From: Roseibium denhamense
GTDB lineage: Bacteria > Pseudomonadota > Alphaproteobacteria > Rhizobiales > Stappiaceae
Length of the DNA stretch: 64,000 nt
NCBI RefSeq assembly: GCF_009711415.1
Contig: NZ_SMLZ01000116.1
Coordinates: 301,564 to 365,563, forward strand
Reading direction: 5' to 3'
Position 1 is the first letter of the stretch. Each line of letters starts with the position of its first letter. The notes under the pieces are model-generated. The model had not been told where the DNA came from, did no database searches, and was given only the letters and a program-made list of their open reading frames with translations. Positions 26,989 to 35,654 of the stretch are shown piece by piece. The translations under genes were made by a program, and so were the position numbers.

Positions 26989-28428
26989 GTGAGTTATCCG
27001 GCAATCAAACCTCATCTTAACAAACTTGAGAGATCCTCGCGGTTCGAAGAACTGCGGGGTTTTCTTTTGGTGGCAGGCATAGGACAGGACTTGCGGCTCG
27101 CCGAACTGCTCGGTGCTCTCAGTCATGCGCTCGATATCACAGAAGGACAGCCGCGCGGCCATTGCGTGCGGTGTTGTTGGATCGGGATCCATATTGGCCG
27201 CCAAACAGGCCTCTCCGACACAGAGCTGGGCGATCTCTACTACACACTTCTGTTGAAGGATCTCGGCTGTTCCAGCAATGCCGCCAGGATCTGCGAACTC
27301 TATCTGACCGACGATCTCGCGTTCAAACGGGACTACAAGACAATCAATGACAGCCTCCCGGCAGCGCTGCGGTTCGTTTTGTCCCATACCGGCTTGAAGC
27401 ATGGTTTTGCTGAACGCGTCCGGGCCATCGTCAATATCTTTCAAAACGGCGGAGACATCGTCGACGAGATGATCGAAACGCGATGCCAGCGCGGGGCTGA
27501 CATCGCGAGCCAGATGCATTTTCCCGATCCAGTCGTCAAAGGGATCTATAGCCTGGACGAACATTGGGATGGTTCCGGCCGTCCGGACAGGCTCCAAGGC
27601 AGCAAAATCCCGGTCTTTTCCCAAATCGCGCTGATGGCGCAGGTCCTGGATGTGTTTCAGATCAACTCGGGCAAAGAAGCGGCATTATCCGAGTTGCAAA
27701 ACCGGTCAGGCTCGTGGTTTGACCCTGATCTTGTGGCTGCCGCTAAAACCGTTACCGCATCTCCCGATTTCTGGACCACGCTTCACTCCGACAATCTGGA
27801 GACCATCGTCTATGGTCTGGAACCTGCGCAAAATGTTCGTTTTGCAGATGATGCGCTGCTAGACGACATTGCACATGGGTTTGCGTCTGTGATCGATTCC
27901 AAGAGCCCGTTCACGGCCGGTCACAGTGAACGTGTGATGCTCTACACCGACATGATTGCCGAAGAGATCGGCTACTCCGATTATGACCGGCAACTTCTCC
28001 GCAGAGCCGCTCTTTTGCACGACATTGGAAAACTCGGTGTGAGTAACTCCATCCTCGACAAGCCGGGCAAACTGGACGAAGACGAATGGGATTCGGTGCG
28101 CCTGCACCCTGTCTACTCGCATGAAATTTTATGCCGGATCGATGCATTCAGTGATCTCGCATCCATTGGCCGGGGTCATCACGAGAAGCTGGACGGCCGC
28201 GGTTACCCGGACGGTTTGACCGCAAGCCGCCTTCCCATGGAAACGCGCATTGTCACGATGGCGGACATATTCGATGCATTGACGGCGGAGCGCCCGTACC
28301 GCGGCCCTATGCCGCTCGCAAAGGCGCTTGGAATTCTGGAAAGTGACACCGGCAGCAGTCTCGATCCGGCTTGTTTGTCGGCCCTAAAACGCGCCACTCA
28401 AAAAGTGGATCAATACAAAGTGGCTTAG
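26989..28428 (+). CDS. HD-GYP domain cyclic-di-GMP phosphodiesterase
   Basis: 479 residues with two HD-type halves. The first ~250 residues are a degenerate HD region (HCVRCCWIGIHIGRQ, YTLLLKDLG, EHWDGSGRPDRLQG) that lost metal ligands. The second half is a full HD-GYP: HDIGKLG, RLHPVYSHEIL, GRGHHEKLDGRGYPDGL. HD-GYP enzymes hydrolyse cyclic-di-GMP to pGpG or GMP. The start is unusual: the frame offers GTG at 26989, 22 bases past an AAGGAG site, or an ATT at 26974 seven bases past it. I give the GTG. It could be transcribed with soxBDAG or alone. Confidence 0.85.
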   Translation: MSYPAIKPHLNKLERSSRFEELRGFLLVAGIGQDLRLAELLGALSHALDITEGQPRGHCVRCCWIGIHIGRQTGLSDTELGDLYYTLLLKDLGCSSNAARICELYLTDDLAFKRDYKTINDSLPAALRFVLSHTGLKHGFAERVRAIVNIFQNGGDIVDEMIETRCQRGADIASQMHFPDPVVKGIYSLDEHWDGSGRPDRLQGSKIPVFSQIALMAQVLDVFQINSGKEAALSELQNRSGSWFDPDLVAAAKTVTASPDFWTTLHSDNLETIVYGLEPAQNVRFADDALLDDIAHGFASVIDSKSPFTAGHSERVMLYTDMIAEEIGYSDYDRQLLRRAALLHDIGKLGVSNSILDKPGKLDEDEWDSVRLHPVYSHEILCRIDAFSDLASIGRGHHEKLDGRGYPDGLTASRLPMETRIVTMADIFDALTAERPYRGPMPLAKALGILESDTGSSLDPACLSALKRATQKVDQYKVA

Positions 28429-28488
28429 AGCAAATTCCCACTCAGACAGAAACGCGCCGGTTCTGTCTGAGCGGGAGAAATTGCTCTT
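28428..28488. repeat. Large imperfect inverted repeat after the HD-GYP gene
   Basis: Two arms of about 25 bases, beginning GAGCAAATTCCC and ending GAAATTGCTC, with a perfect 11-base inner stem CTCAGACAGAA/TTCTGTCTGAG. It begins at the last base of the HD-GYP stop codon. No strong T-run follows; it looks like a dispersed intergenic palindrome or a large transcript-end hairpin. Confidence 0.6.
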
Positions 28489-28559
28489 GATTTGAGAGTG
28501 CTAGATAGGAGCTTTCGGAAGACGATGACGGGGGTCCGGAACGCTGGTATGAGACCTTC

Positions 28560-29276
28560 ATGCTGAAAATCGGGTCGTACAACATTCAAAAGTCTATCGG
28601 TGTCGACGCAAGGCGGCGTCCGGAACGGACCTTGTCCGTGATCCGCGAACTGGAATGTGACGTGCTGGCGCTGCAAGAAGCCGACAAGCGCTTTGGGCCC
28701 CGGAACAGCACATTGGACCGCGAAAGCCTCGTTTCCGCCACGGATTACCAGCCCGTCCCCTTTGCGACCAATCCGAACAGTCTCGGGTGGCATGGGAACG
28801 CCATATTGGTGCGCAAGTCGTTTTCAATTCTGGCTCACCGTCGGATCGAACTTCCGACGCTCGAACCGAGAGGCGCAGTCGCCGTCGATCTGGATGTGGG
28901 CGGTGTAAAAATCCGCGTTACAGCCATGCATCTCAGCCTGGTTGGCCACTTCCGGAAAAAGCAGATTGCCTCGCTCATGCACCAGTTGCACGAACACGTT
29001 GACTATCTTCCAACGATCCTCATCGGCGATTTGAACGAATGGCGGGACTCGGCAAAAAGCCTCAAAATGCTGGAAGACCGCTACGAAGTGACCACGCCCG
29101 GCCGGAGTTTCCCCAGTCCCATGCCGGTGGGCAGTCTCGACCGGATCATCACAAGTCCGGAATTTCTCGTAAAACGGGCCGGTGTCCACAAGTCCCGGAC
29201 TGCGCGGATCGCATCGGATCATCTTCCTGTTTGGGCGGAACTCACTCTGGATCACACGGCTCACCTGACCGGATGA
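28560..29276 (+). CDS. Endonuclease/exonuclease/phosphatase family protein
   Basis: 238 residues. The metal-dependent EEP fold is shown by SYNIQKSIGVDARRR (first strand), LALQEADKRFG (catalytic Glu), HLSLVGHFRKKQ, ILIGDLNEWRD (Asp/Asn pair) and ASDHLPVWAEL (catalytic Asp-His). Members cut DNA, RNA, phospholipids or inositol phosphates; this compact bacterial type is usually annotated only to family level. There is no signal peptide. The ribosome binding site is weak (GAGAC). It converges on the phosphate permease gene, 24 bases away. Confidence 0.85.
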   Translation: MLKIGSYNIQKSIGVDARRRPERTLSVIRELECDVLALQEADKRFGPRNSTLDRESLVSATDYQPVPFATNPNSLGWHGNAILVRKSFSILAHRRIELPTLEPRGAVAVDLDVGGVKIRVTAMHLSLVGHFRKKQIASLMHQLHEHVDYLPTILIGDLNEWRDSAKSLKMLEDRYEVTTPGRSFPSPMPVGSLDRIITSPEFLVKRAGVHKSRTARIASDHLPVWAELTLDHTAHLTG

Positions 29277-29300
29277 CAGGTGTGTTCCGGCCGCGCAGTG

Positions 29301-30812
29301 TTATAGGCCGATCACATAACTGAGAAAATGAAACAGAACGGCGCTTAAAGTCGCTGACGCGGGCAAAGTGATGGCCCAAGCGGCGATGATCATGACCAGA
29401 TTGGACCGGCGCACGAGCAAGCGATGCCGACGTTCCTCCCGGCTCAGACGCTTCGACCGCCTTTTCATGGCCCCGTCTTCAGGACTGTACCGGCTGCGGT
29501 ACCATTCACGGAAAAGCCCAACGCCGAAGATCGCGCCAACGGCTGTGTGTGTCGAGGAGACCGGATATCCAATGGCGGATGCCGCCAAAACCGTACCGGC
29601 CGTTGCAAGGGTCACACAAAAGGCGCGGATGGGATTGAGCTTGGTAATCTGCTTGCCGACAACCCGGATGAGCCGCCGCCCAAACAGCAACAGCCCAGCG
29701 GAAATACCGAAAGCCCCAACCATGCTGACCCAAACCGGAACCTCCGGATAGAGGCCGTAGGCCTGCCAAATTGCGTCGTTAAGAACGCCGTTTGCCTGAT
29801 TTTGGACAATGGCGGCAAGCGGGCCAATGGCATTGGCAACGTCATTTGCGCCATGGGCGAACGACAGGAGCGCCGATGTGCAAATGAGAGGGATCGAGAA
29901 AAGCGCGCGCAGCGGCAACTTGTCTGTTTCCAGACCGGACACTTGCCGGTCTACGACTGTCCGGTAACCGTGCCAGACGAGCAAAAAGGCCGTGCAAGCC
30001 GCTACGCCCACGAGCCAGACCGGCAGGACAGCGAAGCGATTCACACCCTTGGTCATCAAGAATGCGGAAAACACTCCGGCCAGAAGACCAAGCAGGATCG
30101 GAAGCCACACACGGGCACCGGCAATTTGGTCGGATGCATAAAGTATCTTGCTGTTCACGAAGGCAATCAGAACGGCACCTATCATGCCAGCGATTAATGG
30201 CGACAGCATCCAGGACAGAGCGATTGCCGAAACCGTTGTCCAATCAATTGCGTTGAAACTGCTGGCCGCGATACCGGCTCCGACCACACCGCCGACAATC
30301 GAGTGCGTTGTTGAAACAGGTGCACCGATCCAAGTCGAGAAGTTGATCCAGAGCGCGGCTCCCACCATGGCGGTTAGCATCGCTTTCGTGAACATTGCTG
30401 GATCCGGTACATCTGACGGGGACAGGATATCGCCGGATATGGTCGAAACAACGTTGCTGCCCGCAATAAGCGCGCCCGCGCTTTCGCAAACGGCCGCAAT
30501 CAAAATTGCGGTGGTCAGGCTCATAACCCGTGCGCCTACCGCCGGGCCAACATTGTTGGCAACATCATTGGCACCGATGTTCATCGCCATGTAACCGCCG
30601 ATGATGGCGGCGGTCACCACAAGAAAGGTCGAGGAAACATTCGAAGAGCTGATATGGAACGCGGCAACAATTGCGCAGAGCGCCAGAAACAGCACGGCCA
30701 CACCGGGCGCGAAGAAGCGCCGGCTCATGGCATCTGCAGCATCACTGAGATATCCGACCCGGTCGAGATCCTTGTCCAGACCCTTTGAGGTCAAATCGTT
30801 GTTTATCAGCAC
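29301..30812 (-). CDS. pit: Inorganic phosphate transporter, PiT family
   Basis: 503 residues from a GTG with AAAGG upstream. Twelve or so hydrophobic segments and the duplicated PiT signature: GANDVANNVGPAVGA near residue 80 and GANDVANAIGPLAAI near residue 320. STTHSIVGGVVGAG and STHTAVGAIFGVG are the paired inner repeats. It should be a low-affinity, proton- or cation-coupled phosphate importer in the inner membrane. A positively charged loop (KRRSKRLSREERRHR) lies before the last helix. No PhoU-like partner is adjacent. Confidence 0.93.
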   Translation of the reverse strand: MLINNDLTSKGLDKDLDRVGYLSDAADAMSRRFFAPGVAVLFLALCAIVAAFHISSSNVSSTFLVVTAAIIGGYMAMNIGANDVANNVGPAVGARVMSLTTAILIAAVCESAGALIAGSNVVSTISGDILSPSDVPDPAMFTKAMLTAMVGAALWINFSTWIGAPVSTTHSIVGGVVGAGIAASSFNAIDWTTVSAIALSWMLSPLIAGMIGAVLIAFVNSKILYASDQIAGARVWLPILLGLLAGVFSAFLMTKGVNRFAVLPVWLVGVAACTAFLLVWHGYRTVVDRQVSGLETDKLPLRALFSIPLICTSALLSFAHGANDVANAIGPLAAIVQNQANGVLNDAIWQAYGLYPEVPVWVSMVGAFGISAGLLLFGRRLIRVVGKQITKLNPIRAFCVTLATAGTVLAASAIGYPVSSTHTAVGAIFGVGLFREWYRSRYSPEDGAMKRRSKRLSREERRHRLLVRRSNLVMIIAAWAITLPASATLSAVLFHFLSYVIGL

Positions 30813-30943
30813 TTAGCCTTTCGCACTTCCCTAGCGGTGGATGGCAATCGCCATTCAACCAGATGCCGTATTTGTTTTCGTGACAACCGGACCGGTCCGC
30901 ACGGCGCGGCCGTGACGTCATGACCCAGCAGTTTGTGGAGATG

Positions 30944-31426
30944 TCAGATCAGATCTGACCTGTACCGCAGCAGAAACCGTCCCAGTGCCGGTTCATCCGC
31001 CATGGCAGCGGCCTGAGACAAGGGGAGCCAGACGCATTTGCGTTGTCCCGCCTCCTTGAACTCCTGCAATTGTTCATCGAAGCGAACCTTGAACACTAGG
31101 ACATTTGTCCGGAGTCTCAATCCACTTGAAAGCCCCTTGAAAGACCGGAAGGACCCAAGGGCCTTTGGGGTTGCCGTGCCTAAGACACCTGCCTCTTCCC
31201 TGGCTTCGGTCAACGCCGTTTCAAAGGCCGGCTGACCTTTCTCGGGCCAACCTTTCGGCAAGATCCAGCGCCCGGTATCGCGCGATGAAACAAGCAGGAC
31301 CTCCGGCTCGTCTTCACCGGGACGAAAACATAGCGCAGCGATCTGCAGGCGCGCCGGTTTTATAAACAAACCGGCAAATTCCCGCAGCGAGGCGTCAAAC
31401 GCCTTTATGGCACTGGCCATCGCCAT
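30944..31426 (-). CDS. Nudix hydrolase
   Basis: 160 residues with AAAGG upstream. The Nudix box reads GWPEKGQPAFETALTEAREE, with Gly59, Glu74, Glu77, Glu78 and Gly80 in place and a Gln in the usual first-Glu position, as in diphosphoinositol/diadenosine polyphosphate-type members. RWILPKGWPEKGQ is typical of that group. It probably hydrolyses a nucleoside- or inositol-diphosphate-linked substrate. The stop codon lies inside a 17-base palindrome. Confidence 0.85.
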   Translation of the reverse strand: MAMASAIKAFDASLREFAGLFIKPARLQIAALCFRPGEDEPEVLLVSSRDTGRWILPKGWPEKGQPAFETALTEAREEAGVLGTATPKALGSFRSFKGLSSGLRLRTNVLVFKVRFDEQLQEFKEAGQRKCVWLPLSQAAAMADEPALGRFLLRYRSDLI

Positions 31427-31527
31427 GAATCAAACCTTTTCGAAGTTGGTACGCGTATATGCCTATCGCTGGGTCAAGTCCAGCAAAAAGCGCACATTGT
31501 GCGCACACTTTGCCGCATAGATGTGTA

Positions 31528-32424
31528 TCAATTGGACGGACCACGCACCGACACATGATCTGCGGACCATGCGCCCGGCCAGACCTCGGCCTTCCCGGAA
31601 CGCAGGTCTCTCATTTGCTGGACCGGCACCCGCACTGTCAGATCCGGCTCCTGACCATCTTGACCATCAGTTGGTGCCCGCTCCGCACCAATGCCCGTGT
31701 AGCCGAACGCTTCTTCGCACGGCAGGTAAAGCGCAGCACCCGAGATATTTGTATCGTTCTGTGTGGTGCCCTTGGATGTCCCCACAACTCCGCACACCGC
31801 GACCGCGCACATCAACTCCACGGCCCGGGCTTTTGCACATCCAAAGACACGGCTGTACCCGGAGAGCATTTCGGTCATGGACGGCACAAGAATCAGATCG
31901 ATTTCATGCCGTGCCAGAACGCAGCTCAGGGCGGGCATTTCGATATCCAGACAGATCAGGATCGCCATCTTGAGCCCATCAAGCTCAAAAATGTTCAGCT
32001 CCGTCCCGGGGATCAAATGCCAGACATCAGGATCCTGCTCGAAAGGCGTCAGGCACAGCTTGTCCTGCCGGATCTCCCGCCCATCTGCGGTAAACAGCAC
32101 AGCCGTGTTCGTGAACCCGAACGGTGTGCGGACGGGCCAGGTGCCTGCCAGCAAGGACACACCGTATCTTTGCGGCAAGGCTCTGAGCAGTGGCCAGAGC
32201 GCCTCGCCGGTATCGGCCAAGAACGCCATTTCCTGATCCGGCCTTAGATCTTCTGGCTTGAACGCCAGACAGGTCTCGCAGACATATTCAGGCAGAATGA
32301 GGAGCTTCGTTCCATCGTCAGCGGCCTGCTTGAGACGGGTTTCAATGTCTGACGCGAGGGCTCCCACCGAGACGGGCGCCCGGCCGAGATGAAACGACCA
32401 GAGTGCGATTGGATAATCTTGCAT
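31528..32424 (-). CDS. Carbon-nitrogen hydrolase (nitrilase superfamily)
   Basis: 298 residues. The Glu-Lys-Cys triad is visible: Glu46 in LPEYV, Lys122 in QDKLCLTPFE, and Cys158 in ICLDIE. The order and spacing are those of omega-amidases and N-carbamoyl amide hydrolases; the substrate is not decided by sequence. N-carbamoylputrescine amidase, the partner of agmatine deiminase, belongs to this superfamily, but this gene is 19 kb from the deiminase and lacks an export signal. Confidence 0.85.
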   Translation of the reverse strand: MQDYPIALWSFHLGRAPVSVGALASDIETRLKQAADDGTKLLILPEYVCETCLAFKPEDLRPDQEMAFLADTGEALWPLLRALPQRYGVSLLAGTWPVRTPFGFTNTAVLFTADGREIRQDKLCLTPFEQDPDVWHLIPGTELNIFELDGLKMAILICLDIEMPALSCVLARHEIDLILVPSMTEMLSGYSRVFGCAKARAVELMCAVAVCGVVGTSKGTTQNDTNISGAALYLPCEEAFGYTGIGAERAPTDGQDGQEPDLTVRVPVQQMRDLRSGKAEVWPGAWSADHVSVRGPSN

Positions 32425-32511
32425 GAATAGACGAACCTGATTGACTGGCGATGCTCAAGTAAGAGCAAGCGTTAGCCGCAATCAAGGTCTCTGCAGGGCG
32501 TTATTGCCTAC

Positions 32512-32703
32512 TCATCCAAGAAACAAAGCAAGAAAGAAGACAAAAGCGATTACACCGCCGGTTCGGATGGCAAAGGTGTTCGGCTCTTTTGGAAACGAAT
32601 GGAATTTCGGTGAGCGGCGGATTTCACGGATGCCTTTAAGGGCACGGTCCGTGCGGAGCTCGATCTCAGCAAAATAGGGCGTTAGCTCATTCTGAGCGGA
32701 CAT
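32512..32703 (-). CDS. Small C-terminally anchored membrane protein, unknown
   Basis: 63 residues. A charged, amphipathic N-terminal two-thirds (AEIELRTDRALKGIREIRR) is followed by one hydrophobic segment at the end (GGVIAFVFFLALFLG), which looks like a tail anchor. I do not recognise the family. The ATG has AAGGAA ten bases upstream, and that site is partly inside a hairpin. It lies just downstream of recJ on the same strand, 58 bases away. Confidence 0.6.
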   Translation of the reverse strand: MSAQNELTPYFAEIELRTDRALKGIREIRRSPKFHSFPKEPNTFAIRTGGVIAFVFFLALFLG

Positions 32704-32710
32704 GCCGGTT

Positions 32711-32731
32711 CCTTCACGATTCTTCGTGAGG
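32711..32731 (-). promoter_or_regulatory. Hairpin covering the ribosome binding site of the small membrane protein
   Basis: On the minus strand CCTCACGA folds onto TCGTGAAGG around an AGAA loop (six pairs, a bulged A, two more G-C pairs). The 3' arm includes the AAGG of the ribosome binding site, so folding would hide it. Confidence 0.4.
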
Positions 32732-32761
32732 AGACGCTAGGCGAACAGCGTTAGCGGAGAG

Positions 32762-34603
32762 TTAATGCCCGAATGGGCGGTGCATTTGGCCCTGCTTCTG
32801 GGGGTCGGCAATGTCGAGAATGCGCAGCTGCACCTTGGGCGTGCCTTGCCAGGTGTCAATCGAGAGCGATCCGGCCACATGCAGTGTGCGGCCCCGCCCC
32901 TCCAGCAGCATCTTGCCAACCGGCTTGTCTTCAGCTTTGAAACAAATCGCTTTGAGGGCCGATCCATCGCCCGCTGCAATTGTTGCCCGGACATGCCCTT
33001 TGCCAACGACATCTGCAAAGGAGATACGGTGCGCGGGAAAGGCAAAGACAGGTTCGGGCTGGCCTGCGCCGTATGGCCCTGCCTTTTCCAGCTGATCCAT
33101 GAGGTCCAGTGTAGCGCCGGTTGCCGTTAAGGCCGCATCGATCTTCAGATCCCGATGCGCTGTTGCCGCCTCAACATCATCCTTCAAGGTCTCGTTGAAG
33201 TACCTTTCCAGTGCGTCCAGCTTGTCCCGCATGACCGTCAGCCCGGCTGCCATGGCGTGGCCGCCGCCTTTTTCTAAAAGACCCAAGTCGACAGCCTGCC
33301 GCACCGCCTTGCCCAAATCGACCCCGGCAATCGAGCGCCCGGATCCGGTTCCCTTGCCCATGGGATCGAAGGCGACAGCAAAGGCTGGCCGACGGTGGTT
33401 TTCCTTCAAACGGGACGCGATCAGCCCGACAATCCCCGGATGCCAGTCCTCAGATCCTGTCAAAAGAACCGCCGGATCCCGGTCCTTGATTGCCATCGCC
33501 GCTTCGGCACCGGCCTGTTCCAGCATGACCGCTTCCATGGCTTGGCGTTCAGAATTGAGCTGATCCAGCCGTTCGGCCAGCATCCGCGCTTCCTGAGGAT
33601 CCTGCGTCATGAGCAACCGGGCACCGAGGGCTGCATCTCCGATACGTCCGCCCGCATTGATCCGCGGCCCCAGCAGGAACCCGAGATGATAGGGAACCGG
33701 CTTTCCCGAAACGCGGGCGGCGTCCGACAAGGCGGTCAGTCCGAAATTCCGGCGCTGATGCATAACCGCAAGGCCGCGCGACACATAGGCCCGGTTCAAG
33801 CCTTGCAGCGGAACGACGTCACAGACCGTCCCAAGGGCGACGAGATCAAGCAGTGCCATAAGATCCGGCTGCGCCCTGCCCTCAAATGCCCCGCGCGACC
33901 TCAATTCCCTATTGAGCCCCACGAGAAACAAGAAGGTAACCCCCACCGCAGCCAGATGCCCCTGGCCCGACAAGTCATCCTGCCGGTTCGGATTGACCAG
34001 GGCCTGAACATCCGGAAGGGTTTCGCCAACCTGATGGTGATCGATCACCACGACATCAAGGGCGAGCTTGCGTGCGGTTTCAAAGGCTTCAAAGGATGTG
34101 CTGCCGCAATCCAGCGTAATCAGAAGCTCCGCACCGCCCTGGCGCAAAGCTTCAATCGCCGGGCCATTCGGGCCATAGCCCTCGATAATCCTGTCTGGAA
34201 TATGCACAGCCGGGCTAAGCCCCAAGGCTTGCAGGTATCTTGCCAAAACAGCGGAAGACGTCGCCCCGTCGACGTCATAGTCGCCGAAGATCGCAATCTG
34301 CTTTCCGGTCTGGACCGCATCGGCAACACGCGAAACAGCTGCATCCATGTCCACGAGTGAGGACGGATCGGGCATCAAGCCCTTCAAGGACGGATCGAGA
34401 AAGGCTTCGGCTTGGTCAGGGGTTACGCCCCGTGCGGCCATCACGCGGGCTAAAACATCCGGAATGCCGAGCTGTTGCGCAATCGCCAGCGCAGCGCGTG
34501 TCTGCGCGGCGCTCAGGCGCTCCCGCCAGGCGTTGTCATTCGCGGACCGGGCAACGCTAAGAACGAGCCGCCCCTGGTCCGGGTCCTCAGGCTCCAAGAG
34601 CAT
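32762..34603 (-). CDS. recJ: Single-stranded-DNA-specific exonuclease RecJ
   Basis: 613 residues. DHH phosphoesterase core with IFGDYDVDGATSSA (motif I), LDCGSTS, VVVIDHHQVGE (DHH motif) and a DHHA1 domain with SGRSIAGVDLGKA and KGGGHAMAAGLTV. The C-terminal OB-like domain (ISFADVVGKGHVRATI) is present. RecJ degrades single-stranded DNA 5' to 3' in recombination and mismatch repair. It begins 11 bases after glpX in the hom-glpX-recJ order common in Hyphomicrobiales. Length is full. Confidence 0.95.
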   Translation of the reverse strand: MLLEPEDPDQGRLVLSVARSANDNAWRERLSAAQTRAALAIAQQLGIPDVLARVMAARGVTPDQAEAFLDPSLKGLMPDPSSLVDMDAAVSRVADAVQTGKQIAIFGDYDVDGATSSAVLARYLQALGLSPAVHIPDRIIEGYGPNGPAIEALRQGGAELLITLDCGSTSFEAFETARKLALDVVVIDHHQVGETLPDVQALVNPNRQDDLSGQGHLAAVGVTFLFLVGLNRELRSRGAFEGRAQPDLMALLDLVALGTVCDVVPLQGLNRAYVSRGLAVMHQRRNFGLTALSDAARVSGKPVPYHLGFLLGPRINAGGRIGDAALGARLLMTQDPQEARMLAERLDQLNSERQAMEAVMLEQAGAEAAMAIKDRDPAVLLTGSEDWHPGIVGLIASRLKENHRRPAFAVAFDPMGKGTGSGRSIAGVDLGKAVRQAVDLGLLEKGGGHAMAAGLTVMRDKLDALERYFNETLKDDVEAATAHRDLKIDAALTATGATLDLMDQLEKAGPYGAGQPEPVFAFPAHRISFADVVGKGHVRATIAAGDGSALKAICFKAEDKPVGKMLLEGRGRTLHVAGSLSIDTWQGTPKVQLRILDIADPQKQGQMHRPFGH

Positions 34604-34614
34604 TCCTTACCGTC

Positions 34615-35610
34615 TTAGTCGAGATGGAATTTTTCCAGATCCGTGTGCTGTGCCTTGATATAGCGGACAGTTCCGGTGGATGAGCGCATGACAACCGTGT
34701 GGGTTGTGATGTTTGTGCGCCCGAACCGGACACCTTGCAGGAAATTGCCATCGGTCACACCGGTTGCGGCAAACAGCACATCCGGACCGGCCATTTCCTC
34801 GAGTGTGTATTTCTTTTTGACGTCTTCGATCCCCATGCGATGGGCCCGCTCAACCTGTTCGTCGCGCGTGATCACAAGACGGGTCTCCATCTGGCCGCCG
34901 ATACAGCGCAGCGCTGCCGCAGCCAAGACTCCCTCCGGCGCCCCTCCGATACCGGCATAGATATCAATCCCGGTTTCATCCGGGTCGGTCGTGTGAATGA
35001 TCCCGGCGACATCGCCGTCCCCGATCAAACGGATCGCAGCGCCTGTCGCGCGGATTTCCTCGATCAGGCGGGCGTGGCGCGGCCGGTCAAGAACACAGGC
35101 CGTGACTTCATTGACCTTGACGCCTTTTTCCTTCGCGACCGCTGCAATGTTGTCGGCAATCGGTGCGTCCAGATCGATGGTCCCTTCCTTGTAACCCGGA
35201 CCAATCGCGATCTTGTCCATGTAGCTGTCCGGCGCGTTGAGAAGATCCCCTTCTGGGGCCAGCGCGATGACGGCAAGGGAATTCGGCAGGTTCTTGGCGC
35301 AGATTGTGGTGCCTTCCAGCGGATCCAGGGCAATGTCGACTTTCGGGCCCTGCTTGGTCCCGACATTCTCGCCGATATAGAGCATTGGCGCTTCATCGCG
35401 CTCGCCTTCACCGATCACCACGGTTCCGTCGATTGGCAAACGGTTGAGTTCCCGGCGCATGGCGTCCACAGCCGCCTGATCCGCTGCCATTTCGTCGCCG
35501 TGACCGCGCAGGCGCGCAGCCGAGACCGCGGCGCGTTCGGCAACACGGGCCAACTCCAGGGTCAAAATCCGGTCCAAACCGCTTGCCGGCTGGTTTTCGG
35601 TATCAGACAT
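34615..35610 (-). CDS. glpX: Class II fructose-1,6-bisphosphatase GlpX
   Basis: 331 residues from the ATG at 35610, with GGAG six bases upstream; another ATG lies two codons earlier. Class II markers are VVIGEGERDEAPMLYIGE (metal site), ALDPLEGTT, GDGDVAG and GIGGAPEGVLAAAALRCIGGQ. It removes the 1-phosphate of fructose-1,6-bisphosphate in gluconeogenesis. It sits between hom and recJ on the same strand, probably in one transcript. Confidence 0.95.
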   Translation of the reverse strand: MSDTENQPASGLDRILTLELARVAERAAVSAARLRGHGDEMAADQAAVDAMRRELNRLPIDGTVVIGEGERDEAPMLYIGENVGTKQGPKVDIALDPLEGTTICAKNLPNSLAVIALAPEGDLLNAPDSYMDKIAIGPGYKEGTIDLDAPIADNIAAVAKEKGVKVNEVTACVLDRPRHARLIEEIRATGAAIRLIGDGDVAGIIHTTDPDETGIDIYAGIGGAPEGVLAAAALRCIGGQMETRLVITRDEQVERAHRMGIEDVKKKYTLEEMAGPDVLFAATGVTDGNFLQGVRFGRTNITTHTVVMRSSTGTVRYIKAQHTDLEKFHLD

Positions 35611-35654
35611 CAACATCTCCACTCTTTCCCCCAAGACGCCAGGGTGGATATTTT

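Noticed and set aside
30813-30943. Pho box upstream of the phosphate permease gene
   Set aside because: Only one half-site-like GTCAC is present, without the second repeat.
31528-32424. Nitrilase-family gene as N-carbamoylputrescine amidase partner of the deiminase
   Set aside because: It is 19 kb away, on the other strand and without an export signal, so no direct link is supported.
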